DNA of 64,000 bases from Clostridiales bacterium (GTDB lineage: Bacteria; Bacillota; Clostridia; Christensenellales; Borkfalkiaceae). Shown piece by piece: positions 9,478 to 19,209 of the stretch (position 1 is the stretch's first letter; every line of letters begins with the position of its first letter). The stretch is taken from the NCBI GenBank assembly GCA_003523255.1, contig DPGH01000006.1:131783-195782 (forward strand), given 5' to 3'. A program made the translations under genes and the position numbers. The notes under the pieces are model-generated. The model was not told the origin of the DNA and made no database searches. It saw only the letters and a program-made list of their open reading frames with translations.

Positions 9478-10632
9478 TTACAATTCATATTTTTCGATAT
9501 TTGCCATAGCCTCTGCGATAAGCCCCTCAACGTCAAGTTTGCTTTCCGCTTTTATAACGCGTTCGAGATTAGGCTTAATTACAGGGAATTTCGGTAAAAA
9601 CACGGTACAACAATCTTCGTACGGTAAAATAGAAGTTTCGTAAGTATCGATTTTTCTCGAAATCTCGATTATATCGATTTTGTCGAACATAATTAACGGC
9701 CTTAAAACAGGCATCGTAACTACGGAATTCGACGAAGTTATGCTTTCTATCGTCTGACTCGCAACCTGACCTAAACTCTCACCCGTGATAATCGCCTGAT
9801 CGCCGATTTGTTTTGAAAGTCTTTCGGCAATTCTCATCATAAATCTGCGCATAAGCGTTATCATATACTCTTCGGGGCAATTTGCATGGATTGCCTCTTG
9901 TATATGTGTGAACGAAACTACGTAAAGATTTATACCGCCGTTATATTCGCCTATCTTTTTCGTTAATTCGATAACTTTTTCTTTTGCAGCCTCTCCCGTG
10001 TACGGAAAACTGTGAAAATGCAAGCAATCAAGTTTCATACCGCGTTTTGCGGTCATATACCCCGCGACGGGACTATCTATCCCTCCGGAAATTAAAAGCA
10101 AGCCCTTTCCCGCGGAACCTACAGGCATACCGCTCATTGCATGTATAACTTCGGTATATACGAAGGTTTTTCCGTCCTCTCTTATATCAACGTAAACCGT
10201 AAAAGAAGGATTTTTAACGTCTACGGTTAAGCCGTCGTACGTTTCCAAAAGTCTGCCGCCGAGCAATGCGGAAGTTTGAACGGAATTAGGTTGAAAACTT
10301 TTATCCGCACGATTTGTTTCGATTTTAAACGAACCGATTTTATTTTTACAAAGTTCTTTTACCGCCGTAAATATTTCGTTTATATCGTTTTTAACGACAA
10401 GCGCCCTGCTGTACGTATGTATTCCTGCCGTTTTAGATAACTTATCGGTTATCAAACCGTAATCGCATTCGTCAAAATCTTCAATCAGATATCTGCTGTG
10501 CATCGCAGTAAAAGTGTGTTTTATGCTTTTAAGCGACCGTTTTATATTTTCTTTTAAAAGTTTTTCAAAATAACTGCGATTTTTGCCTTTTAAATGTATT
10601 TCGCAATATCTGATAATTATAGCCTGTTCCAT
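9478..10632 (-). CDS. thiI: tRNA 4-thiouridine sulfurtransferase ThiI
   Basis: ThiI adenylates U8 of tRNA and inserts sulfur, and can also supply sulfur for thiazole synthesis. At 384 residues it has the N-terminal ferredoxin-like/THUMP region followed by the PP-loop SGGIDSP near residue 182. It ends without a rhodanese domain, so it is the short form that takes sulfur directly from a dedicated cysteine desulfurase, matching the gene immediately upstream. Its ATG overlaps the upstream stop by one base (TAATG), so the pair is translationally coupled, as nifZ-thiI are in Bacillus. Confidence 0.96.
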   Translation of the reverse strand: MEQAIIIRYCEIHLKGKNRSYFEKLLKENIKRSLKSIKHTFTAMHSRYLIEDFDECDYGLITDKLSKTAGIHTYSRALVVKNDINEIFTAVKELCKNKIGSFKIETNRADKSFQPNSVQTSALLGGRLLETYDGLTVDVKNPSFTVYVDIREDGKTFVYTEVIHAMSGMPVGSAGKGLLLISGGIDSPVAGYMTAKRGMKLDCLHFHSFPYTGEAAKEKVIELTKKIGEYNGGINLYVVSFTHIQEAIHANCPEEYMITLMRRFMMRIAERLSKQIGDQAIITGESLGQVASQTIESITSSNSVVTMPVLRPLIMFDKIDIIEISRKIDTYETSILPYEDCCTVFLPKFPVIKPNLERVIKAESKLDVEGLIAEAMANIEKYEL

Positions 10633-11753
10633 TATTTCATTATTCCTTTAAGTTTGGTTGCCGAAGCATTAAGTTCATTTATGAGAATATCGACTTCATC
10701 TTCGGTAGAATCGGACGATAAAGAAATTCTTAAAACCCCGTCTAATATCTTGTCTTTGTAACCGCATGCCTCTATAATTCTGCTGTATCTGTTTTTTGCG
10801 GAGCACGCCGACCCGTTGCCGACGTATATCCCTTTTGCTTCAAGCGAGTGCATAAGAACTTCACCACGAAGTCCGATTGCAGAAACGGATAACACGTAAG
10901 GAGAAGAATTTTCGCCCGAAACGATAAAAAATAAGTCTTTTATAAGTCCGTCGATAATTTTTTTCTTTAATTTTTCACATCTTACGTAGTTTTCTTTAAT
11001 CGTCGTATAATGTTCCTTACCGGCGTATTCAAACACTTTGATTCCGAAAAAGTTTTCCGTACCGCTGCGATAACCGCTTTCCTGACCGCCGCCGATTAAA
11101 TACGGCGACAGGTTTACACCTCTTTTTTTAATAAGCGCGCCTACACCTTTAAGTCCGTTTATTTTGTGCGCGCTTATGCTGTAAAAGTCTATATCGCCCG
11201 AAATCGTAAACGGGATTTTGCCGTACGCCTGCACCCCGTCCGAATGAAATATCGTTTTCGGGTTGATTGCTTTAACCCTTTTTGCTATTTCGGCAACGTC
11301 GTTAATCGCGCCAGTTTCGTTGTTTACGTGCATTATGGAAACAAAGTCCGTGCGATTGTTTTCGAGATATGCGTATAGTTTATTTAAATTAACTCTTCCG
11401 TCTTTTTCAAGGTCGATAAATTCTACAGTATTCCCTCTGTTCTTCTGTTCGAGAAAACTCTTATAAATAGCGGCATGTTCGCCCTTGTCCGTAACGAAAG
11501 TCCCGCGTTTAACCGCGCCGAAAACAGCGGTGTTATCGCTTTCGGTTCCGCAAGAAGTAAATATAACTTCATGTGCTTTGCTACCGAGGTTTTTTAGTAT
11601 GCTGTCCTTTGCCGAGTTTATTTCTTTTTTAGCGTCAAGTCCGCCGCGGTAAAGCGCGGAGGGGTTAAAAAACGCCTCGTCGTTAAATTTTTCGGCATAT
11701 TTCAAAGCCTCTTTACTTGGCTTTGTCGTTGCGGCGTTATCAAAATATATCAT
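10632..11753 (-). CDS. Cysteine desulfurase (NifS/IscS family), sulfur donor for ThiI
   Basis: A class V aminotransferase-fold enzyme that takes sulfur from cysteine as a protein persulfide. YFDNAATTKPS opens the protein; SAHKINGLKG near residue 200 carries the PLP lysine; NGSACSAKN near residue 320 carries the catalytic cysteine in the loop; the C-terminal RISLSSDSTEDEVD is typical. Gene order and coupling to thiI by a one-base overlap indicate that it serves tRNA thiolation (a NifZ/IscS-like role) rather than general Fe-S assembly, because no iscU, suf or Fe-S scaffold gene is next to it. Confidence 0.93.
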   Translation of the reverse strand: MIYFDNAATTKPSKEALKYAEKFNDEAFFNPSALYRGGLDAKKEINSAKDSILKNLGSKAHEVIFTSCGTESDNTAVFGAVKRGTFVTDKGEHAAIYKSFLEQKNRGNTVEFIDLEKDGRVNLNKLYAYLENNRTDFVSIMHVNNETGAINDVAEIAKRVKAINPKTIFHSDGVQAYGKIPFTISGDIDFYSISAHKINGLKGVGALIKKRGVNLSPYLIGGGQESGYRSGTENFFGIKVFEYAGKEHYTTIKENYVRCEKLKKKIIDGLIKDLFFIVSGENSSPYVLSVSAIGLRGEVLMHSLEAKGIYVGNGSACSAKNRYSRIIEACGYKDKILDGVLRISLSSDSTEDEVDILINELNASATKLKGIMK

Positions 11754-12334
11754 TAAAGTTTACCGTCCAAAACCGTTTTGCTCGAGTATCTTAATAAAAG
11801 CTTTATAAAATCTTTCGTGCATTCCGCAAAAAGCAATTTTTTACTGCCGCCAGTATTTACGACTATATAGTAAAAATCTTTACCGTCTTCAGGATATTCG
11901 TTAGAAGTTACGACAATTTTATCTAAATCGGGGCTCGAAGCGTATCTTTCATAAGTGTCGGACCCGACTTTGCCGAGTTTTTCTATTTCTCCGGTTTCAA
12001 ACGAAATAACCGGATAACGTTTAACGTCTTTAACGACTTTCGCAATTTTTACAGACCCCGTAATAAAAGTATAGTCGTAGTCAATGCAAAAATTATTTTT
12101 AAATTTTAAAGCGACTACTGTAAATCCTATAAACAAAGCCGTCGGAAAAATTAAAAACAAAATATTTAATATAATGCTCCCTTTGCCGAACTCGGTATTA
12201 AAAAGGGCGATTAAAAACCATAAAATACCTGCGGCAAACGAAAGCGCGCCGAGCGTTAAAAGTATATAATATTTAGTTTTACCAGATTTTACTTTTCCGC
12301 ATTTAGCGGATTCTTCGTAAAAAACTTCTTGCAT
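11753..12334 (-). CDS. DUF6106-like membrane protein of unknown function
   Basis: A 193-residue protein with two hydrophobic segments (about 26-48 and 58-80), then a soluble domain starting near CIDYDYTFITGSVKIAKVV. The DYxYT..tGel pattern after the second membrane helix resembles the DUF6106 family common in Clostridia, whose function is not known; this assignment is from memory of the family pattern. It overlaps the desulfurase start by one base and follows mutS2 by 4 bases, so it is expressed with both. No catalytic motif is visible. Confidence 0.7.
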   Translation of the reverse strand: MQEVFYEESAKCGKVKSGKTKYYILLTLGALSFAAGILWFLIALFNTEFGKGSIILNILFLIFPTALFIGFTVVALKFKNNFCIDYDYTFITGSVKIAKVVKDVKRYPVISFETGEIEKLGKVGSDTYERYASSPDLDKIVVTSNEYPEDGKDFYYIVVNTGGSKKLLFAECTKDFIKLLLRYSSKTVLDGKL

Positions 12335-12338
12335 GATA

Positions 12339-14702
12339 TTATTTAAGCGTTACTATCGTTACGCCGTTCTCTCCTTCTCCTAATTTTCCTCGTCTAAAAG
12401 ACTCCACGTTTCTATCCGTTTTAAGGTATTCTCTTACAGCCTTTAGTAAAATACCCTTACCGACGCCGTGAATTATTTTAATTTCTTCAAAATTATACAT
12501 TACCGCCTTATCGATAAAGTTTTTCACGTCGTCTATCGCTTCTAACGTATTTTTACCGACAACGTTAATTTCCTTTGTCTCGGGCACTCCGGTTGTGTTA
12601 CGCTTAACTTTTACGGCAACAGGCTCTTCGATTGCGGCGGTCTCGGAGTTAAAGATATCCGAAACTTTAACGATAGATTTGATATTGCCTACGCTTATTT
12701 CCGCCTCTTTTCCGTTATTTTTAACGGCAGAAATTTTGCCGTAGCAACCGAGCGACTTAACGTATACCTTGTTTCCGACTTTAACCGCTGTTTTTTCAAC
12801 CGGTTTCAGTTCGAACGGGCCGGCGTCATCCGCAGTTAAATACCTACTGTTTTTAAGTCTGTTTCTAAGTTCGCCCGCTTTAAAAACTTCTTTACTTTCA
12901 AGCCCGGCGCGCTTTAATATGTCTTTCAGTTCGTCGATTATTTCTTCCGCTTCCGAAAGTTTGTCCGCCACTATTCTTTTAGTTTCTTGTCTGGCGTTTT
13001 GATATATTTTCTCACGCTCGGCGGTTATTTTTTCTTTTTCTTCGTTAATTATTTTCAAAGCGGCGGCTTCTTCTTGTTTTATTTTTTCACATTCCGCCTT
13101 GGCGTTTTCCGCTTCTCTGCGACTTTCTTCCGCTTTTTTCAATACGCTTTCAAAGCTTATCTGCTTATCGGAAAGCAAATTTAACGCGTCGTTAATAACC
13201 GACTTGTTTAAACCGAGCATACTCGCTATTTCTATAGCGTTAGAACTACCCGGAATACCAACGTTTAAACGGTAAAGCGGTCTTAACGTTTTCGTATCGA
13301 ATTCCATGCTCGCGTTTTCAATACCCTCTTCTTCCATCGCAAAAACTTTAAGCCGTGAATAGTGTGTGGTTATTATACCGAAAGCATCGCGAGAAAGCAA
13401 CCGTTTGATGACGGCAAGTGCAAGCGCACTACCTTCTTCAGGATCGGTTCCCGCACCTATTTCGTCAAGCAAAATAAGGCTTTTCCCCTTTGCACCGTCT
13501 ATAATCTCGACTATGTTTTTTAGATGAGAAGAAAAAGTCGATAAATTTTGTTCTATGCTTTGTTCGTCGCCGATATCACAGTAAACGTCGTCGTAAACGG
13601 AAAAACAAGAACCGTCTTCTGCGGGCACGTATAAACCGCTTGCCGCCATAAGAGATAAAAGGCCTGTAAGTTTTAACGTAACTGTTTTACCGCCGGTGTT
13701 TGGCCCCGTTACAAGTAAAAACCTGTATTCTTTACCGATAGAAAGGGATACGGGAACGACTTTTTCGCTCGGAATAAGCGGATGTCTGCCTTTTTTTATA
13801 ACCGTAATGCCTTTTGAATTTATATCGGGCTTAGTGCATTTATTTATAAAAGAATACTGCGCGCGTGCATAAAACGAATCAATTTCCGACACGTTTTCAG
13901 TGTTATACCGTAAAGCGTCGGACATAAAAGTAACCCGATACGACAAATCGGCAAGAATTCTGTGTATTTCCTCCGCCTCGTCGAACGCGGCTTTTTTAAG
14001 ATCGTTATTAAGTTCCATAACTTCTTCCGGCTCGATAAAAACGGTAGAACCGGAAGACGACTGGTCATGGATAAAACCTTTTACAAAGCTTCTGTACTCG
14101 CTTTTGACGGGAATAACGTATCTGTCCTGTCGCATCGTTACAACGCCGTCCTGAAGGTATTTTGAAAGCCCGCCACGCATAAATGAATTAAGTTTTTCTC
14201 TTATTTTGGCATTTATATCCCTTATGCTTTTCCTTATAGAATAAAGTTTAGGCGAGGCGTTGTCGCTTATTTCGTCCTGAGATATTATTTTATCGGTAAT
14301 TTCTTTTTCGAAATCCGGATTGACATACAGTCTTGCGGCGATTTCGGTAAGTTTTTTTATCGAATCGTCTTTAACTCCTATTATCGAAGTCTTTAATAAT
14401 CTCGCACCTTTAAGACATTGCGCTATTCTTAAAAGTTCGGCGTTGTTAAGCGTTCCGCCGGCGTCTGCACGAGTGAGTTCGCTTTCCACGTCGTCGAAAA
14501 AATAAATACCGCCGGCATCCTTAACGTAAAGCAATTTATACGCTTCTTCTGTTTTTGCAACAAGTTCTTTTGCGCTTGCTTCATCAGAAACGGGCGTAAA
14601 AGACGAAAGGCTTTCTTTCGTCTTTTTTAAAACCGCATATTCGCATACTTTAGCAAGTATTTTATCGTATTCGATTGCTTTTAACGTTTTTAACGCTATC
14701 AT
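12339..14702 (-). CDS. mutS2: Endonuclease MutS2 (ribosome rescue / anti-recombination ATPase)
   Basis: A 787-residue MutS2: it lacks the mismatch-binding domain of MutS. It has the core and clamp region, then the ATPase with GPNTGGKT (about 333-340), DEIGAGTDPEEGSAL and ITTHYSRLKVFA. A long coiled coil follows (about 510-620, rich in Glu, Lys and Ala), then a KOW-like segment and a C-terminal Smr nuclease domain with IIHGVGKGILLKAVREYLK. In the Smr domain the usual LDLRG/LDLHG motif is replaced by INVVGK. MutS2 of Bacillus splits collided ribosomes and suppresses recombination. The gene follows pheT by 4 bases. Confidence 0.96.
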   Translation of the reverse strand: MIALKTLKAIEYDKILAKVCEYAVLKKTKESLSSFTPVSDEASAKELVAKTEEAYKLLYVKDAGGIYFFDDVESELTRADAGGTLNNAELLRIAQCLKGARLLKTSIIGVKDDSIKKLTEIAARLYVNPDFEKEITDKIISQDEISDNASPKLYSIRKSIRDINAKIREKLNSFMRGGLSKYLQDGVVTMRQDRYVIPVKSEYRSFVKGFIHDQSSSGSTVFIEPEEVMELNNDLKKAAFDEAEEIHRILADLSYRVTFMSDALRYNTENVSEIDSFYARAQYSFINKCTKPDINSKGITVIKKGRHPLIPSEKVVPVSLSIGKEYRFLLVTGPNTGGKTVTLKLTGLLSLMAASGLYVPAEDGSCFSVYDDVYCDIGDEQSIEQNLSTFSSHLKNIVEIIDGAKGKSLILLDEIGAGTDPEEGSALALAVIKRLLSRDAFGIITTHYSRLKVFAMEEEGIENASMEFDTKTLRPLYRLNVGIPGSSNAIEIASMLGLNKSVINDALNLLSDKQISFESVLKKAEESRREAENAKAECEKIKQEEAAALKIINEEKEKITAEREKIYQNARQETKRIVADKLSEAEEIIDELKDILKRAGLESKEVFKAGELRNRLKNSRYLTADDAGPFELKPVEKTAVKVGNKVYVKSLGCYGKISAVKNNGKEAEISVGNIKSIVKVSDIFNSETAAIEEPVAVKVKRNTTGVPETKEINVVGKNTLEAIDDVKNFIDKAVMYNFEEIKIIHGVGKGILLKAVREYLKTDRNVESFRRGKLGEGENGVTIVTLK

Positions 14703-14706
14703 ATGA

Positions 14707-17097
14707 TTATCTTAATTGCGCACCGAGCGTCGTTCTCAACTCGTTTAATATGTTTTTAACCGCTTCGTCTATTTCTTCAACATTAAGAGTGCGTTCGTAC
14801 GATAAAAACGTCAGATTAAACGCAAGACTCTTTTTGCCGACGGGTACGTTTGTTCCCTTGTAAACGTCGAATAGTTTTACGCCGTCTAAAAGCGCACTCC
14901 CCGATTTTTTTATAGCAAGAATAATGCTTTCGCATGAAACCGAGTCGTCTACTACAACGGCAAGGTCTCTTTCTACCACCGGATACTTTGAAAGAGGTTT
15001 AAACACTATTTTGTCGTTAAACTCCGAAGCGAACAAATCGTAATCGAGTTCTCCGACGTAAATCGAGCCTTCAACACCGAGTTTTTCAACGACTTCGGGG
15101 CTCAATTGACCGAAAAATCCGACCTTTTTGTTTTCCACGTAAACGTCTGCCGAACGCGTGGGATGCATAAACTTTTTGTCTGAAACTTTGTAACAAGCGT
15201 TCTTACCGAAACAGAAATTATTTATCAGCCCTTCTACCACGCCTTTCGTAGTAAAAAAGTCTTCGTTTTCTCCGAAAATCGCAAACGCGAGCGAATTTCT
15301 CTCTTCGGGCAAATTTTCAAGCGGGAGTTTTTTCGGTATATAAATTTTAGCAAGTTCGAACAATCTGCCTTCGTAATTCTTTCTTTTTAAGTTATAAGCC
15401 GCCGCTCTTACGACCGAGGGTAAAACGGACGTTCTCATAACCGCCATATCTTCGCTTATAGGGTTAAGCAATTTTATCGCATTAGTTTTGTCGAGTCCGT
15501 ATAAATCGAATTCTTTTTCCGACACGAAAGAGTACGTTATTATCTCGTTAAACCCGTATCCAACCAAAACGTCTTTAACGGCAGCGGTTTTCTTTTGTTT
15601 TTCGTTAAGTCCGCCGGCCGTTATTTCCGAAGTTTTGAGCAAAGTCGATTCAATGTGATCGTATCCGTGTTCTCTGATAATTTCTTCCGCAATATCGGGA
15701 TAATCTTCCATATCCTCGCGATATAGCGGAACTTTAACGGTAAGCGCGCCGTTTTCGGTTTTTACGCCGAAAGTAAGTCTTTTCAGCACGTCCTCTATTT
15801 CGCTTTCAGGTATATTTATGCCGAGTACACCGTTTACCTTTTCTATAGTGGTGTTTATATATCTTTCTTTAATTTCTTTTTCGTGGAGGTCATATTCGTC
15901 GGTCGCGATTTCTCCGCAACCGAGTTCGTCGATTAAATGCAACGCGCGTTTTAAGCCCGTTTCAACCGACCACAAATCAACGCCCTTTTCATATCTTGCA
16001 GACGAATCGCTACGCTGTCCGAGCGCGCGTGAAGTTTTACGTACGTTGTCCCGCTTAAACGTAGCCGCCTCGAAAAGTACGTTTTCGGTATCTCCGACAA
16101 TTTCACTGTTTAATCCGCCCATTACGCCTGCAAGCGCAACAGGCTTTTCTGCGTCCGCTATAACGAGATTATTCTCGTTTAACGAAAAAACCTTTTCGTC
16201 GAGAGTTGTTATTTTTTCATCGTTTTCGGCGCGGCGAACATTTATTTCGCTACCGCAAAGCGTTTTTAAATCGAACGCGTGCATCGGCTGACCGATTTCA
16301 AGCAAAACGTAATTAGTAATATCTACAACGTTGTTAATAGAACGCAGTCCCATAAGGAAAAGTCTGCGCTTAAGCCATAAAGGCGACTGCGCTATTTTAA
16401 CGTTTTTAACGAGTCTCGCTTTATATCTCGGGCACAAGTCGAACGCTTTATTTAAAACTTTTACCGTATTTACCGTCGAAACGTCTTTATTTACTTTGAA
16501 AGAAAGGTCGGGCAATTTAAGCGGCTTATTCAATACCGCGGCAACCTCTCTTGCCAGACCGAGAACGGATTGACAATCCGGTCTGTTGGCGGTAACGTTT
16601 ATATCGAGAATAATATCGCCGATACCGAGCAAATCTTTTACGTTTTCGCCGAGCGGCATTTTGTCGTCGAGGATAAGAATGCCGTTAACGCCGGCACCGG
16701 GATACCAGTCGTCGTTTATGCCGAGTTCTTCTCCGCTGCAGAACATTCCGTAAGACGGCAAACCTCTCAATTCGCCGGTAAAAATTTTTTCGCCGTTGTC
16801 AAGCGTAGAACCGTCAAGCGCGACGGGGACCACCGCTCCTACGAAAATATTTTTTGCCGCAGTGATTATTTGAAGAGTACCGTATTTACCCGCGTCGACT
16901 TTAGTTACCGAAAGTTTGTCGGCATTCGGATGCTTTTCTATTTCAATTATTTTGCACGTAACTATTTTATCTATGTTTTTACCCGTTTCGATTACTTCTT
17001 CAACTTCAAAACCGCAAGAAAAAAGTTTTTTTACGAGTTCGTCCGTCGAACAGTCTATTTCTACGTATTCCTTTATCCAAGATATAGGTAATTTCAT
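14707..17097 (-). CDS. pheT: Phenylalanine--tRNA ligase beta subunit
   Basis: The 796-residue beta chain of the alpha2-beta2 enzyme. An N-terminal tRNA-binding (EMAP-like) domain contains the KHPNADKLSVTKVD stretch near residue 53. The B3/B4 editing domain and B5 DNA-binding-like domain follow, and the C-terminal anticodon-binding FDX-ACB domain begins near PLSKYPVVERDLAVVVDD. A GGAG site lies 6-8 bases before the ATG and the pheS stop is 4 bases upstream, so it is read from the T-box-controlled pheS promoter. Confidence 0.98.
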   Translation of the reverse strand: MKLPISWIKEYVEIDCSTDELVKKLFSCGFEVEEVIETGKNIDKIVTCKIIEIEKHPNADKLSVTKVDAGKYGTLQIITAAKNIFVGAVVPVALDGSTLDNGEKIFTGELRGLPSYGMFCSGEELGINDDWYPGAGVNGILILDDKMPLGENVKDLLGIGDIILDINVTANRPDCQSVLGLAREVAAVLNKPLKLPDLSFKVNKDVSTVNTVKVLNKAFDLCPRYKARLVKNVKIAQSPLWLKRRLFLMGLRSINNVVDITNYVLLEIGQPMHAFDLKTLCGSEINVRRAENDEKITTLDEKVFSLNENNLVIADAEKPVALAGVMGGLNSEIVGDTENVLFEAATFKRDNVRKTSRALGQRSDSSARYEKGVDLWSVETGLKRALHLIDELGCGEIATDEYDLHEKEIKERYINTTIEKVNGVLGINIPESEIEDVLKRLTFGVKTENGALTVKVPLYREDMEDYPDIAEEIIREHGYDHIESTLLKTSEITAGGLNEKQKKTAAVKDVLVGYGFNEIITYSFVSEKEFDLYGLDKTNAIKLLNPISEDMAVMRTSVLPSVVRAAAYNLKRKNYEGRLFELAKIYIPKKLPLENLPEERNSLAFAIFGENEDFFTTKGVVEGLINNFCFGKNACYKVSDKKFMHPTRSADVYVENKKVGFFGQLSPEVVEKLGVEGSIYVGELDYDLFASEFNDKIVFKPLSKYPVVERDLAVVVDDSVSCESIILAIKKSGSALLDGVKLFDVYKGTNVPVGKKSLAFNLTFLSYERTLNVEEIDEAVKNILNELRTTLGAQLR

Positions 17098-17101
17098 ATG
17101 T

Positions 17102-18127
17102 TTATCTCCTGTCGAACTGTTTTAAGAATTTAACGTTGCTTTCAAACATGGTTCTTATATCGGGAATTCCGTACTTTATCATCGTAATTCTTTCTATACC
17201 GAGTCCGAAAGCAAGACCCGAATAAACATTTGAGTCTATACCGCTCATTTCGAGAACTTTTTTATTAACAACGCCCGCGCCGAGTATTTCAATCCAGCCG
17301 GTACCCTTACAAAGGCTACATCCTTTACCGTGGCATTTACAGCAAGTAACGTCTACCTCAACGCTCGGTTCGGTAAACGGAAAGTACGACGGACGGAAAC
17401 GCGTTTTAGTTTCATCGTCGAATATAATTTTAACAAACGCGTCTAAAAGTCCTTTTAAGTCGCAAAGCGAAACGCCTTTGTCTACAACAAGCCCCTCTAT
17501 CTGATGAAACATCGGAGAATGAGAAGCGTCGTCGTCCGAGCGATAAACCCTGCCGGGGCTCAAAATTTTAATCGGCGGTTTTTTAGATTCCATCGTTCTC
17601 ACTTGTCCCGGCGAAGTATGAGGACGAAGTAAAATATTATCCGCTATATAAAACGTATCCTGCATATCGCGCGCCGGATGGTCTTTCGGTATGTTAAGCG
17701 CCTGAAAACAATAGTAATCGGTATCGATTTCGGGTCCTTCGAATACTTCGAACCCCATCCCGGTAAATGCGGAAATTATCTTATCTCTCACAACGTTAAT
17801 CGGATGCAAACTCCCGCCGAGCGGTGTTTTGCCGGGTAAAGTAACGTCTACCGCTTCGCCCGCGTATTTTTCACGAAGAGTTTTCTCTTTAAGTTCTTTT
17901 TCTTTATTAGCAAAAATAGTCGTAACCGCTTCTTTAAGTTCGTTAACGCGTTTTCCGAACTCCGCTCTGTCTTTCGCCAAAACGTCTTTCATTCCGCGAA
18001 GCAACCCCGTTACTTCACCGTTTTTACCGATAAACTTCGCTCTCAATTCGCCGAGCGATATAAGAGATTTGGCTTCCGCCGATTCTTTCGCCGCTTTTTC
18101 TTTTAAAGCCTCGAATTTTTCCTGCAT
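17102..18127 (-). CDS. pheS: Phenylalanine--tRNA ligase alpha subunit
   Basis: Class II synthetase catalytic subunit, 341 residues. An N-terminal coiled coil (about 1-85) binds tRNA. Class II motif 2 is seen in SPGRVYRSDDDASHSPMFHQ, and motif 3 near the end in GLAFGLGIERITMIKYGI. A four-cysteine stretch (CCKCHGKGCSLCKGTGW) lies before motif 3, as in many bacterial PheS proteins. An AGGAGG ribosome-binding site lies 4 bases before the ATG. The 300-base leader upstream is a T-box, so expression responds to uncharged tRNA-Phe. Confidence 0.98.
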   Translation of the reverse strand: MQEKFEALKEKAAKESAEAKSLISLGELRAKFIGKNGEVTGLLRGMKDVLAKDRAEFGKRVNELKEAVTTIFANKEKELKEKTLREKYAGEAVDVTLPGKTPLGGSLHPINVVRDKIISAFTGMGFEVFEGPEIDTDYYCFQALNIPKDHPARDMQDTFYIADNILLRPHTSPGQVRTMESKKPPIKILSPGRVYRSDDDASHSPMFHQIEGLVVDKGVSLCDLKGLLDAFVKIIFDDETKTRFRPSYFPFTEPSVEVDVTCCKCHGKGCSLCKGTGWIEILGAGVVNKKVLEMSGIDSNVYSGLAFGLGIERITMIKYGIPDIRTMFESNVKFLKQFDRR

Positions 18128-18172
18128 AAATCCTCCTAAAAATCTTTATAATGCCGTATATAAATTTGCGTA

Positions 18173-18199
18173 TAAAAAAACGCCCCGTTAATAGGGCGT
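18173..18199 (-). terminator. Regulatory intrinsic terminator of the pheST T-box
   Basis: Minus-strand stem ACGCCC / GGGCGT with an 8-base loop followed by seven T residues. It ends the leader when tRNA-Phe is charged. Confidence 0.9.
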
Positions 18200-18434
18200 G
18201 TTATACGCGGTACCACCTATTTTCATCTTTCCCGAAAAGAAAAGAACTCGTTGACCCTATAACGCAGGTCTTGCGGCAACGCCTAATTTGCATAATAAGC
18301 GGTTCAGCGTGCGGCTCCGGAGCGAAAAGGGTTACATTAAACGAAAAACCTTTCAGCAAAGCGGTTTTCTCTCTGTACGCCTAACGTAAACTAACCCAAC
18401 CTCTCTTTCAACGCCTTTATATTTATTAAAAACT
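18173..18434 (-). promoter_or_regulatory. T-box leader of pheST
   Basis: On the minus strand the leader contains the T-box consensus AGGTGGTACCGCG (18206-18218) directly followed by a terminator, with antiterminator and terminator sharing CGCCC. A candidate specifier TTC (Phe codon) lies at 18343-18345 in the 3' side of stem I, whose base pairs GGGTTA with TAACCC. The AG-rich AGAGAG element near the 5' end fits stem I. It sits 46 bases before pheS. The exact 5' end is set from the promoter and is approximate. Confidence 0.93.
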
Positions 18435-18440
18435 AAATAC

Positions 18441-18469
18441 ATTATAAAGGGAATTCAAACCTATGTCAA
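18441..18469 (-). promoter_or_regulatory. Sigma-A promoter of pheST
   Basis: TTGACA (18464-18469) and TATAAT (18441-18446) on the minus strand are separated by exactly 17 bases: a perfect consensus promoter upstream of the T-box. Confidence 0.93.
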
Positions 18470-18518
18470 GAAATTATCAAACAAAAAAGAAATTACAATA
18501 ACTAAACCAACATAGGAA

Positions 18519-19190
18519 CTACGCCGAACGCGCGCCTTTTAAATAAAATTCGGGCACTTCGCCGACGAGTACCGCTTCTGACACGAGCACGGTAGAAGAA
18601 CATTCTACCGTCTTTTTTTCAAGCGGAAATATAAGGTCTATCTCGCAATCGATTTTAACGTAAAGCGAATGAAGCGTTTGATTTATACCCGCAGACAGAA
18701 ACTCTGAAACAAATTCACTTTTTACCCGAGGTACGGAAACGCTTTTAAATCTGACGGTAGGACCGAAACCCGATAAAATTCTTAACCCGCTAAACGAAAA
18801 TAACGGAACAGGAATTCCCGAGGCAATTTTGTCTGACATAATCACCTCACATTTTACCGCTAAATCTTTATTGATTTTATTTATTTTTGCCGAGTTTGCA
18901 CTGAGCAAGGTTATTTTACCCGAGGCGTCCTTTTCTACTCTTATAAGATCCGAATACTCTACCGACGATAACGATAAAAGTGATGCTTCGTTAAGCGACT
19001 CGGCGGAAATCGTTAAACTTTCCGCGCGGCAAATTTCATACACCTGATTAAAAACGAAATATCTGTTGTATGCAAACACAATGGCGGCGATAAAAAGTAC
19101 GAACAAAAAAGAAAAGACTCTTTTTCTTTTTTTAAAGCGTCTTCCCTTTCGATAGATTTTTTCGGTAGTACACTCTATATCGTTTACCAT
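18519..19190 (-). CDS. yunB: Sporulation protein YunB
   Basis: A 223-residue protein with a basic N-terminus (KGRRFKKRKR), one membrane segment (about 28-46 of the ATG form), and an extracytoplasmic domain ending in SEAVLVGEVPEFYL, the typical YunB ending. Mid-protein GIPVPLFSFSGLRILSGFGP and SAGINQTLHSLYVKID also match the family. YunB is a mother-cell sporulation protein of unclear biochemical role. A longer in-frame TTG start at 19247 lies inside spoVAE; neither start has a clear ribosome-binding site, and I prefer the ATG at 19190. Location next to spoVA supports the sporulation role. Confidence 0.9.
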   Translation of the reverse strand: MVNDIECTTEKIYRKGRRFKKRKRVFSFLFVLFIAAIVFAYNRYFVFNQVYEICRAESLTISAESLNEASLLSLSSVEYSDLIRVEKDASGKITLLSANSAKINKINKDLAVKCEVIMSDKIASGIPVPLFSFSGLRILSGFGPTVRFKSVSVPRVKSEFVSEFLSAGINQTLHSLYVKIDCEIDLIFPLEKKTVECSSTVLVSEAVLVGEVPEFYLKGARSA

Positions 19191-19209
19191 AATATAGAGA
19201 TATTCCGAT

